Of a stretch of DNA of 51,205 bases, positions 19,660 to 27,698 are shown piece by piece. A program made the translations under genes and the position numbers. This DNA comes from Podochytrium sp. JEL0797. Taxonomy: Eukaryota > Chytridiomycota > Chytridiomycetes > Chytridiales > Chytriomycetaceae. The notes beneath the pieces were generated by a model. That model made no database searches. It was given only the letters and a program-made list of their open reading frames with translations, and had not been told where the DNA came from. The stretch's first letter is position 1. Each line of letters starts with the position of its first letter. The DNA lies in assembly GCA_027596195.1 (NCBI GenBank), contig JADGJG010000075.1, positions 1 to 51,205 on the forward strand. Direction: 5' to 3'.

Positions 19660-19722
19660 CGCATTCCGAGGGAAATGAGTAACTCTCGCATTCCGAAAGA
19701 ACGATTCTCTCGGAATGCGAGA
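19660..19722. repeat. CGCATTCCGA / TCGGAATGCG motif cluster with inverted copies
   Basis: Two direct copies of CTCGCATTCCGA and one inverted TCTCGGAATGCGAGA lie within about 65 bases, so the stretch can fold as a hairpin. Related words (CTCGGAATGCGCTCGG, TCGCATTCC, CGCGGAATG) recur at about 20420-20530, near the starts of two small divergent genes. Function is unknown. Confidence 0.6.
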
Positions 19723-19880
19723 TTATAGCCCCGCTGATAAATGAGAGAATATAGGATTTTTACACTTAAAAGTACTGCTTTTCAAATCAATTCTGCTATT
19801 TATTTCCTCCAAAATGATAAAAAAAGGATACAAAAAAAATTCTCAGCACCTACACCAATCCCTCCTCATCATCCAATTCA

Positions 19881-20403
19881 TCACCAGCACCAAGCACCAG
19901 CACCACCAGCGGCTTGGTTCTCGAGACCCCCGGCAAAAGAGGCTTGATCATCCCCAATGATTCCAGCAAGGTACCTGTAAAAACAAAGAAGAGTTTATGT
20001 TGAAAACAAATGAGTGGGAAGATCCACTTAACGCTTCTTTCGTTTGGGGAGTGAGCGATTCCAATCCCTCCAAATTTTCGTTGAGCTTCTTGTAAAAGCC
20101 CTTGTACGAGGTTGAGTTTCTGAACTTGTCTTCGAAACGAGTGCTGCGCTAAACACAGAAGAGAAGCGAATCAGTTGAAATCGTTCTACAACAAAAAAAG
20201 GAGGCGGGGGATGAGTGTGATGGGTGTGATACAATCATTGCAGCCCGCGCCATCGATTCGGGAGACGAGTCTCTGAAGAGGTACTTGGCAAACAGATCCA
20301 GCTTGAGACGGGACTTGATTGCCGCATTCTTTTCGCCATATTTCCTAAAAGCCTAATTGGAGGGAGGATTCGTGATCCTGGGCTCGAGAATCTGTGCCTC
20401 CAT
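19881..20403 (-). CDS. Small uncertain gene or decayed gene, ~110 aa
   Basis: Three blocks on the reverse strand join with GT-AG borders into one frame: ~20352-20233 (FRKYGEKNAAIKSRLKLDLF), 20148-20033 (STRFEDKFRNSTSYKGFYKK) and 19974-19881 (YLAGIIGDDQASF, ending GAWCW). The only plausible start, ATG at 20403, is followed in frame by TAG 16 codons later. Removing a 45-base GC-AG intron (20397-20353) would skip that stop and keep the frame, but the donor GCACAG is poor. So this is either a gene with a non-canonical first intron or a recently broken one. The charged, helical composition looks coding. Family not recognised. Confidence 0.4.
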
Positions 20404-20524
20404 CTTGTCAATTATGCGCTCGGAATTCGCGAATCGCTTTCCTTGTGCAGGGTTCCTCTCGGAATGCGCTCGGCAGTCCTTTCGCATTCCTCTCCCAATC
20501 CTGTTCTCGCGGAATGTCAGTGGA

Positions 20525-20883
20525 ATGTCAGAGGTAATTGAAGTTGCGGTGTATCTTCAAGACCGCCTCGAGCTGGCCGAACTCAAGCTTCCGTCAAACC
20601 CACACGATTGGACGATTTCCGAGTCTGCACACTGGGTGACCCACGTGTCTGGGGCAGGAGCGACGGTCAACTTTTTGGATGTGATGGAGGTGTGTTGAAG
20701 ATCAGGATTGTTGGACGACAGGCCAAGCTGATGAGCAAGTTGGAGAGGTTGAAGGGATTGGCGGTCAGTTTTCAGAGCTCTTCCGCTGCATTGAGTGATG
20801 GTGGTGGCGAGGAAAGGAGCTCAGTCTCGGCAGGATGGGTGACACTGAATCCTCCTCCCGCGTATCAAACCCGCAATAAATAA
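20525..20883 (+). pseudogene. Small unknown gene with apparent 2-base frameshift
   Basis: A frame from the ATG at 20525 (MSEVIEVAVYLQDRLELAEL ... NFLDVMEV) stops at 20698. A second frame takes over at once (LKIRIVGRQAKLMSKLERLK ... AYQTRNK) and runs to 20883. Dropping two bases in the GGTGTGTTG run at ~20690 would join them into ~119 residues of coherent composition. There is no room for an intron at the break. This is either a real frameshift (a decayed gene) or a sequencing error in a TG run. An AATAAA-like signal overlaps the end. Family not recognised. Confidence 0.4.
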
Positions 20884-20985
20884 TTGTTTTGCATTCACCG
20901 GATTCTTCCTTTTTCTTTCTCTGTTGTACAATTTGAGATTTTAATTGAATTCCGGAGTGAGATCTTTTCGAAAACGCTCTCGAAA

Positions 20986-22602
20986 ATGGGCGGCGAAAAC
21001 TCGAAACCATTGCCAGCACCACCAACCGAGGTCGAGACGATCAGTAAGTAGGAGAAATCTATTTACTACATACGCATGCAGGGGTCTTTCATTCGAGCTG
21101 AATGATCTGTGGCATTGCGGCTGAACCCGATGAAAACGAACAACTCATTCTTCTCTCTCAGCCTACGAAGACACGAACGTTCTTGTTCTAGGAGGAGGAA
21201 ACTTTGGAACCTGCCTTGCGGAGCACTTGGCTTGTGAGTTTCGATTCAGTGTACGAATGCTGTTGTGCTGGTAAACTGATCGTTGCGCCTCTGCCCTTAT
21301 TTTCGAACCAGCTATGGGATCCAACGTTACGATCTATGCCCGTGATCAGAAGGTTGTGGATAGCATCAACAACGACCATTGCAACAACAAGTACATGAAG
21401 GATGTGAGGCGGCGTGTTTTTCTTAGTAATCGTTTTTTGGAATACGAGCACGGCCTCGTTATTTGAACCTAAACTGATTACTGGCAACCGAATAGGTACT
21501 TTTGACGGAATCATTGAAAGCAACGACTCAATTGGAAGACGGTGTGGCCATTGCTGCTGCGTCCGTGATCATTTTCTCGATCCCAACCCAGCACCTTCGG
21601 TACGCCCGGATTCTTAAGACATGAATCCCACCCTGTTTTAATGATTCTCTTCTTTGTAGTGATATTCTCGCCAAGACCAAACCGTTCATCACGAAGGATC
21701 ACCTCACGATCTTTGTCAACAAGGGTATCGAGATCCATTCTGGAAAGCTTCCATGCGATATCGTGGAAGAAGTGTGGGGCCATGTAATTGGAGAATGCGC
21801 GACGTTTATGGTGAGTTCTAAATGATTTTGCATGCCTTTGCCCTCTGCTGACGATCCTCCCCTGAAGTCTGGTCCCAGTTTTGCTGCGGAAATTGTGAAA
21901 AAGCAACCCACGTGCGTTTCTGTTGCGAGTCATGTCAAGTCGCGTGCACTTCGTGCTCAAGCTGTTTTCCATGCCCCACACTTCCGTGTTTACGATTGCG
22001 ATGACGTGATTGGTGTTGAAGTCGCTGGTATTTTGTCCATTTGCTTGCGTCTAATCAGAATATGGTAATTGACGACTAGATTTTTCTGTGTAGGTGCTCT
22101 CAAGAATGTGATTGCTTTGGCCGCTGGTGCATGTGCTGGTCTTGGATTCCAGCAGAATGCTCGTGCCGCCATCATTACGAGAGGGTTCGTGTTTTTTTCT
22201 TACATATACAATTTTTAATTTTTAATTTGGATTAGTTTGGCCGAGATCATGCGTGTCGGCGTCAAGCTCGGGGCTGATCCTCTCACCTTCTCTGGCCTTG
22301 CCGGAGTCGGCGACCTCTTCCTTACCGCCCAATCTGAGAAATCGCGTAACTACACCGTTGGATATCGTCTTGGACGCGGTGAATCCCTTGATCACGTTGT
22401 TGAAACTCTTGGAAGTGTTGCTGAAGGTGTCGAAACAACGAAGGCCGCCTACAATTTGTGTCGTCGTATTGGCGTTGACAGCCCAGTCTGTGATGCTGTT
22501 TATGGTGTTTTATTTGAGGGTGTTGCTGTGAAGGATGCCGTTAAGTCGTTGATGGGTAGAGATCCTCACCATGAGTTCAGGGGGTTGGATTTGAAGAAAT
22601 AA
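20986..22602 (+). CDS. Glycerol-3-phosphate dehydrogenase (NAD(P)+), GpsA type
   Basis: Eight predicted exons: 20986-21043, 21162-21233, 21312-21403, 21496-21599, 21660-21810, 21868-22027, 22094-22184, 22236-22602; all joins keep frame. The dinucleotide fold is [17 protein letters not shown]. The catalytic Lys lies in [18 protein letters not shown], and the substrate Arg block is [14 protein letters not shown], then [12 protein letters not shown]. It reduces dihydroxyacetone phosphate to sn-glycerol 3-phosphate for glycerolipids, glycerol and redox shuttling. The SGPSFAAEI motif is typical of the bacterial GpsA branch rather than the usual fungal GPD1 branch. The N-terminus MGGENSK fits an N-myristoylation signal (Gly2, Ser6, Lys7), which suggests membrane attachment. 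No peroxisomal tripeptide is present (ends DLKK). Confidence 0.95.
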
Positions 22603-22737
22603 AAATCTTGCGGGTTCAAAATCATTTCCCTTGTACAGTAGTTTTACCACGCTGAAATCGTTCAAGCCCAAGCCGTCGGGCCAAGACTAAAACGCCATTG
22701 CCTCACTGAAACTGTACTACAGAATGAAAGGGGGGTC

Positions 22738-22986
22738 GTGGTGAAGACAAAACCGCGCTTCGTATGGGAGGACCTTGTGGCGGAGGTGGATGCGAATGGG
22801 AAAGAGACGTTCTTCAAAGATGGGCTCCTCAAGAAACAGAGAGCTGCGAAGCGAAAGCCAGAGCCTGAGCCAGAACCCATCCAACAGCCAAAGCGCAAGC
22901 CAACGAAAATGTCCGAGCCAGAACCCATGCCACAGCCAAAGGCAGCAGTGCCAAAGCCAGAAGCAGGACGGAATGCTGCGAAGTGA
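22738..22986 (+). CDS. Possible small gene with Pro-Glu-Pro repeats
   Basis: An open frame encodes a coding-like segment, KPRFVWEDLVAEVDANGK then ETFFKDGLLKKQRAAKRK, followed by PEPEPEP / PQPKAAVPKPE repeats, ~80 aa, ending TGA. There is no in-frame ATG at its left end, so a first exon upstream (a possible acceptor CTACAG at ~22722) would be needed. The repetitive part (AGAGCCAGAACCC words) continues past the stop to ~23015. Family unknown. Confidence 0.35.
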   Translation: MVKTKPRFVWEDLVAEVDANGKETFFKDGLLKKQRAAKRKPEPEPEPIQQPKRKPTKMSEPEPMPQPKAAVPKPEAGRNAAK

Positions 22987-23170
22987 ATGCCAGAGCCAGA
23001 GCCAGAGCCAAAGGTGGCAGGTCATCAAGACGCGCCCATCAATTGTTGGATCCCCGCTCCAGTGTACCAGAATAAAAAGCCGTTTTGACCCTTTCCAAAG
23101 AAAATCAAATAAAAAGGCTCGACTTTCAACGCCGACTAATTTGTTGTTATTTTCTCCTTTGAATAGTCCC

Positions 23171-23974
23171 TCACAATGACTTCCACAAAAAATACATATT
23201 CCCCTCCGCAGGATTCACCCCAATCGTCTTTGGCAGCTTGCGATACGCAAACTTTTGCATTACCTCCCACCCACACTCGACCTGTCTCACACTCGACCCA
23301 TCATGCGAATGCGAATACATGGCTTTCCCACCTTGCACCCGCACCAACTCTTCCACCGCAAGCAACACGCGTTGGAAAATCGTAAATTTGGCTGTTGAAG
23401 AGTCCGTGCCAGACCAGCTGGCTGGGCCAACGAGGGATCCTCGGAATCGAGCGTCCACTGCAACTCCGTAGAGCTCATACGCGCCGTCGAACATGTACCC
23501 ACGCGACGTGAGCTCCGGATGAGCTTTTTGGTCCATGTACCGGAACGCGTCGTGTAACCGTTCCGTCCAATCCAAATAAACCTTGGTCTCATCAATCTCG
23601 TCTAAATGATCTTGCGGTTTCGCGTCACACTCAACCCAGACGTAACAAATGGCCGTATCCCCCGCCATCACAACCACAGACACTTGGTTCGCTGCGGATT
23701 CCTTTTCTTCAGCGATGCCTTGTTTGCCGCATGTGAGACCTAAGGGTTCGTCTGCGAATGCGGTTTCGAAGAGGGTGTGGATTGCGGCGGGGTTGGGTGC
23801 GGATGCGCTGAGGGTGACGTGGAGGGGGCCGAGGTGGGAGAGGTGGTGGGCGATGCGGTGGGCGGTTGGGGTGGCGCGGGAGGTGATGCATTGGTTGAGT
23901 TCGGATTTGAGGGTTGAGAGGATGGTGGCGATTCGGTCGGTCTTGGTTGAGTCGGGGAGGTGTGCAGACAACAT
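23171..23974 (-). CDS. Unrecognised family protein, member 1
   Basis: Single exon; I start at MLSAHLPDS (23974, 267 aa) by comparison with member 2, although the frame is open to 24049. Shared with member 2 are HxLxxLGPLxVxL near residue 55, a hydrophobic VVVMAGDTAICYVWVE strand, LDWTERLHDAFRYMDQKA, a VDARFRGSLVGPAS block, KFTIFQRVLLAVEELVRVQG, and a C-terminal MYSHSHDGSSVRQ ... KTIGVNPAEGNMYFL. The fold could be acetyltransferase (GNAT)-like given the FRGSLVG loop and the YSHS...W ending, but I see no certain acetyl-CoA motif. Two 3' fragments of the same family lie nearby. Confidence 0.7.
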   Translation of the reverse strand: MLSAHLPDSTKTDRIATILSTLKSELNQCITSRATPTAHRIAHHLSHLGPLHVTLSASAPNPAAIHTLFETAFADEPLGLTCGKQGIAEEKESAANQVSVVVMAGDTAICYVWVECDAKPQDHLDEIDETKVYLDWTERLHDAFRYMDQKAHPELTSRGYMFDGAYELYGVAVDARFRGSLVGPASWSGTDSSTAKFTIFQRVLLAVEELVRVQGGKAMYSHSHDGSSVRQVECGWEVMQKFAYRKLPKTIGVNPAEGNMYFLWKSL

Positions 23975-24126
23975 GGCTGGATTTTGATCTTTTTTTTGTT
24001 TCACGTCGATCTGCTGTCGAACCATGAAAACGCGGCGGATTCGTTTCAATTTGTCATTTGTTCGTTTTTGAGAATGCTTTCAACTAGAAACCCGTGAATA
24101 AAAAGCGGGTGTATTCATTCCATCCT

Positions 24127-24322
24127 TGACGGGTGAAACGGCAATATTACTTGGTACCTCGCTACACTGCACTTTGACCACCGTTTCCCAACCCCCAAGC
24201 TCCCTCTGCTTCGTAACCGACGAATCATTCGAATACGAGTAAAGGCCCGTGTATCCATGCAACGCAACAAGTCGTTCTACGACGAATTTAACGCGTTGGA
24301 AGAGCGAAGAATTCGGGATATC
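24127..24322 (-). pseudogene. 3' fragment of family member 2
   Basis: Aligns over ~196 bases with 24407-24602, the 3' part of member 2, with scattered substitutions. Identical runs include GTGAAACGGCAATATT and a block around GTAAAGGCCCGTGTATCC. Translation retains GYTGLYSYSNDSSVTKQREL and IAVSPVKDG. There is no upstream coding part and the natural C-terminus is altered. It is a tandem partial duplicate between members 1 and 2. Confidence 0.88.
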
Positions 24323-24370
24323 GTGTGAGTGGTCAAAAATAAAGACTGTATGGATTTGCAGATTCTATAA

Positions 24371-25204
24371 TCAAAGCTTCTTGTACAAAAAACACAAGTG
24401 TCCGTCCTTGACCGGTGAAACGGCAATATTCCTGGGTACCTCATCACACTGCACTTCAACCACCGTCTCCCACCCGCCTAGTTCCCTCTGCTTGGTCGCT
24501 GAAGAATCATTCGAATGCGAGTAAAGGCCCGTGTATCCATGCAAAGCAACAAGTCGTTCTACGACGAATTGAACGCGTTGGAATAACGAGAATTTGGGAT
24601 CCGTGTGTGGATTTGCTGGTGTGGACAAAGAAGGCGCACCAACGGCATGACCCGCAAGGGAACCACGAAAATCCGCGTGTGTCGCGCAAATCATGAGTTC
24701 GAGAGCGTGTCCGGAAAAAGGGGAACTCGACGCGCCGTGGGTGGCCCTGAAACGCGGGAGGGCGAGAGAATCCATGTATCGAAACATGGGCATGAGTCTG
24801 TCGTCCCAGTTTGGATGGATTGCGGTCGTGTCGTCTGGTTTGAGGGGTTCGTAATGCGGGAGGGATGTGAGGACTGTTGCGATGGCAGTGGAACCAGCGA
24901 GGACGACGATGGAGGTTGGGTTGTGGAATGGAAAGAGGTCTGGGGATCCTGATTTTAAGCCGACGGGGCGGCCAATGGTGAGGTTCAGGGTTTCAGTTTG
25001 GAACGTGTCTTGGAAGAGGTGGAAGGCGGCGAGTTTGTTGGTGTTGGAGCGGAGGGAGACGGAGAGTGGACCGAGGGTTTGAAGGGCTTGGGACATGCGG
25101 ATTGCGGCGGGGGTTGAGTGGGAGGCAATGGCGGAGGAGATTTCGGTTTGGAGGGTGTGAAGGAGGGTGGTGACGAGTTCTTGTTTGGCAGTGTGTGCAA
25201 TCAT
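24371..25204 (-). CDS. Unrecognised family protein, member 2
   Basis: Single exon, 277 aa from MIAHTAKQE (25204); the frame is open to 25288 but member 1 supports the shorter start. It is collinear with member 1: LQTLGPLSVSL, SIVVLAGSTAIATVL, WDDRLMPMFRYMDSLALP, THADFRGSLAGHAVGA, KFSLFQRVQFVVERLVAL, then GYTGLYSHSNDSSATKQREL and IAVSPVKDGHLCFLYKKL. The most conserved feature of the family is FRGSLxG followed 20-30 residues later by KFxxFQRV. Function unknown; a possible acyl/acetyltransferase-like fold is only a suggestion. Confidence 0.7.
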   Translation of the reverse strand: MIAHTAKQELVTTLLHTLQTEISSAIASHSTPAAIRMSQALQTLGPLSVSLRSNTNKLAAFHLFQDTFQTETLNLTIGRPVGLKSGSPDLFPFHNPTSIVVLAGSTAIATVLTSLPHYEPLKPDDTTAIHPNWDDRLMPMFRYMDSLALPRFRATHGASSSPFSGHALELMICATHADFRGSLAGHAVGAPSLSTPANPHTDPKFSLFQRVQFVVERLVALHGYTGLYSHSNDSSATKQRELGGWETVVEVQCDEVPRNIAVSPVKDGHLCFLYKKL

Positions 25205-25513
25205 TCTGGGTTCTTGGTGTTTCGACTCAAGTTGTTTCTGGAGTGTTCTATTATGAGTGACGTCATGGCAGTAATAAGTTGAAGTCATTCATGGTTGGTG
25301 AGTCAGGGCTTCCGCTTGAGGGAAATTAACAAGGTTAAAATTACTTGAAGTTTGAAGAGAATAGATAGAACGCGTACTTCTATCTCTATCTCTTATAATG
25401 CACGAATCCCTCGTAAGTCGTATCGTAGTTAATTACAAATGTTTCGATAAAGCCGCAAGGCCCACGTGTGCTGTCCATCAGGAAAATCTTTCAGAAAATC
25501 TCCGCCAGACGAA

Positions 25514-27280
25514 ATGTGGAAGACGCTCACCTCACGCAAATCGACGCTCACGATCCGCAACAGCGAAGACTCTGAGACTGAGTCCCTGTGTTCATCACCT
25601 GGCAGCGAGACTTCTTTCGCGGCGTCAGCGTACTCGTCGTCAGCGACTTTGTCTTCGCTCTCGTCGCCGGCACCACCACCACCACCACCACGTGCACTTG
25701 CCACTCCACAGCCGACTCTTCCGCGCAACGAAGGGCGCGTTGTGTCACTTGTTGAGATTGCGTCTACAACTTCTCAGGGCGCCACGCGCCACGTGGCCTT
25801 GGGCGTGTCTTTGGAAGCGCGCGCTGTTCTCGCTGCGCTGCCCGCGCCTTTGTCTGTGGCCGTGTTCGCCGGCTTTGGCCGCTCCGGCAAATCGCGCTCC
25901 GCGTCGCGCCTGGCCGCCTTCCTCGAGCACTGGGACGCCACCACCCCCAAAGACGCGCTGCTCTTCGCCTCAAAGCCCGGAAACACCCCCTGCACTCACG
26001 GTATCGACCTCGCCGTAGTCAAACACCCGGATCCAAACAAGGGACACATTCTGCTGCTCGACTGCGAGGGCGCAAGCAACCACAACCAGACTGCGATCCC
26101 TTTTGTGATGGGCTTGGCGGCTCGCTTAGCGTCAAAGATCTTTGTCTTTGAGCGCGGGTGCTTTACTACAGCGGGTCTCGAGTCGGTCATGCACATTGTG
26201 AACATGGTAACCTCCGCATCTCCACCCCAACTCGTGTCCCCAGCACTAATCACAAAAAAAAACTAGGGCTTGGCCACTCTCCCCATCCAAGACGACGAAC
26301 CCTCCACCACCACCTCCACCACAGACATGACCCGATCCCTCGTTCTCGTCGAAAACATGTCCATCAACTCAGGCATCCCATCCACCCACCTCCTCAACGA
26401 CCTCCTCTCGTCCACAGACGGCGACGAAATGTCGAACCGTGTCAAACGACTCATTCGGGACCAGTTTGATGTGTCGTTTGAAAAGTTGCCGTTTGTTCCG
26501 CCTACCGGGAGTACGGCCGAGTTTGATGACGTGTGTAGGAGTATGGTCGGGGATATGGTGGATGGGATGAAGTTGTTTGAGGTTGGTGGTGTTCCTGCGG
26601 ATGGAAAGTTGTTGATTCAGCTTTGTGATGAGGTAACTATCCGTCGAAATACCTGCGTTTCGAAAAGTCGTCAATCGAACCAACCAACTAAACCCCCCCA
26701 CCTCCTCCCCTCAATCCCACCACAGCTTCTCACCCAAATCCGACACGGCGGCTCCCGCTTCAACATGATCTCCGCAACCGAATCCCTCGTCTCCAACATG
26801 GCCACCGAAGCAGCCAACACGGTCTGGTCTGAATTCCTGCACCGCGCCACACAATCCAACAACACCCCTGCTCAACTGAACGGCCGCAAACACTTGCGCA
26901 CGGTTCTTCGTGAACTCGAAGGATTCCAAAACATGGCGTTGATTGATTTGGAAGGATTCACGAGCAGGTTGCAACCGCAACAACCGGCGGCGATTGCCAA
27001 GATTATTTGGGAGAGGAATTACGACACGTTCATTGAGGAAGTGAAGGCCGCGCATGGTGGACACAGTGGGGAGTTGGTGAAGCATGGGGTGTGGGCTGTG
27101 CGGTTGAATCGGTTTGTGGTGGAGATGGTGGAACAGTTTGTAGAGGCGTTACGGCAGATGGTGCGGTTGGCGCGGTTTGGGAGCATGTTGGTTGTGTTGA
27201 CGAATTATTACTTTTGGAAGCATGGGCTTGGGTTGATACGGAATGCGGTTGGGGGTGTGATTTCGGAGATTGTGGATTGA
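25514..27280 (+). CDS. GBP/atlastin-type large GTPase
   Basis: Three predicted exons: 25514-26206, 26267-26632, 26726-27280 (537 aa). After a Ser/Pro-rich N-terminus with a PPPPPP run, a P-loop G120-x4-G-K-S127 (GFGRSGKS) appears, then CTHGIDL (switch I Thr), then a block that closely follows guanylate-binding proteins: PNKGHILLLDCEG with D183-x-E185-G186, and LAARLASKIFVFERG. The usual RD guanine-specificity motif after this point is replaced by LVLVENMS. The C-terminal ~250 residues are helical, and a hydrophobic stretch near the end (SMLVVLTNYYFW) could touch membranes. GBP/atlastin proteins hydrolyse GTP to remodel or tether membranes. The first ATG after the 5' region was used as start. 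Convergent with the AIP-like gene. Confidence 0.85.
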
Positions 27281-27439
27281 GGCGTGGGTTGTGTGGGCTT
27301 TGTGGTGTCGTATCGTTTGCAGTTCCTTTTGCTGTCATTTTTCTCTCTTCGCTATTTAGAATTTTTGTTTTTACCCCCAGTTATCGTGATTAAAAGTTTA
27401 TGTAGCCTTCGAAATTGAAGCAGGGAACATGTTGATAAA
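27156..27439. repeat. Tandem repeat unit 1 across the GBP/AIP 3' junction
   Basis: Begins inside the last GBP-gene exon (AGATGGTGCGGTTGGCGC) and runs through its 3' UTR to a degenerate copy of the AIP gene's final codons (AACATGTTGATAAAC). It matches unit 2 at 27442-27698 with an offset of 286 bases at the left and 258 at the right. Confidence 0.9.
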
Positions 27440-27441
27440 CA

Positions 27442-27698
27442 AGATGGTGCGGTTGGCGCGGTTTGGGAGCATGTTGGTCGTGTTGACGAGTTATTACTTT
27501 TTGACATGTTGCGAATCGCCAAGCCTTAAAATGGGGGCTTATGGTGTATTCAGTTTGTTCTTGCAGTTCCATTTTGCTGCCTTTTTACTATCATTTTATC
27601 TCATCACTAACTTATAGTTTTTGTTTTTTAACCCCCAGTTATCGTGATTAAAGGTTTATTTAGCCTTCTAAGTTTAAGCAGAGAACATGTTGCTAAAC
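27442..27698. repeat. Tandem repeat unit 2 across the GBP/AIP 3' junction
   Basis: A second copy of 27156-27439, net ~28 bases shorter. It starts with a dead copy of the GBP gene's last coding segment (reads MVRLARFGSMLVVLTSYYF, then a different tail). It ends with the genuine AIP-gene stop and last codons. Shared non-coding run: ACCCCCAGTTATCGTGATTA. Confidence 0.9.

Noticed and set aside
27429..27617. 62-codon rightward frame that looks like a small membrane protein
   Set aside because: It is the duplicated 3' tail of the GBP-type gene within repeat unit 2, with a drifted C-terminus and no promoter of its own.
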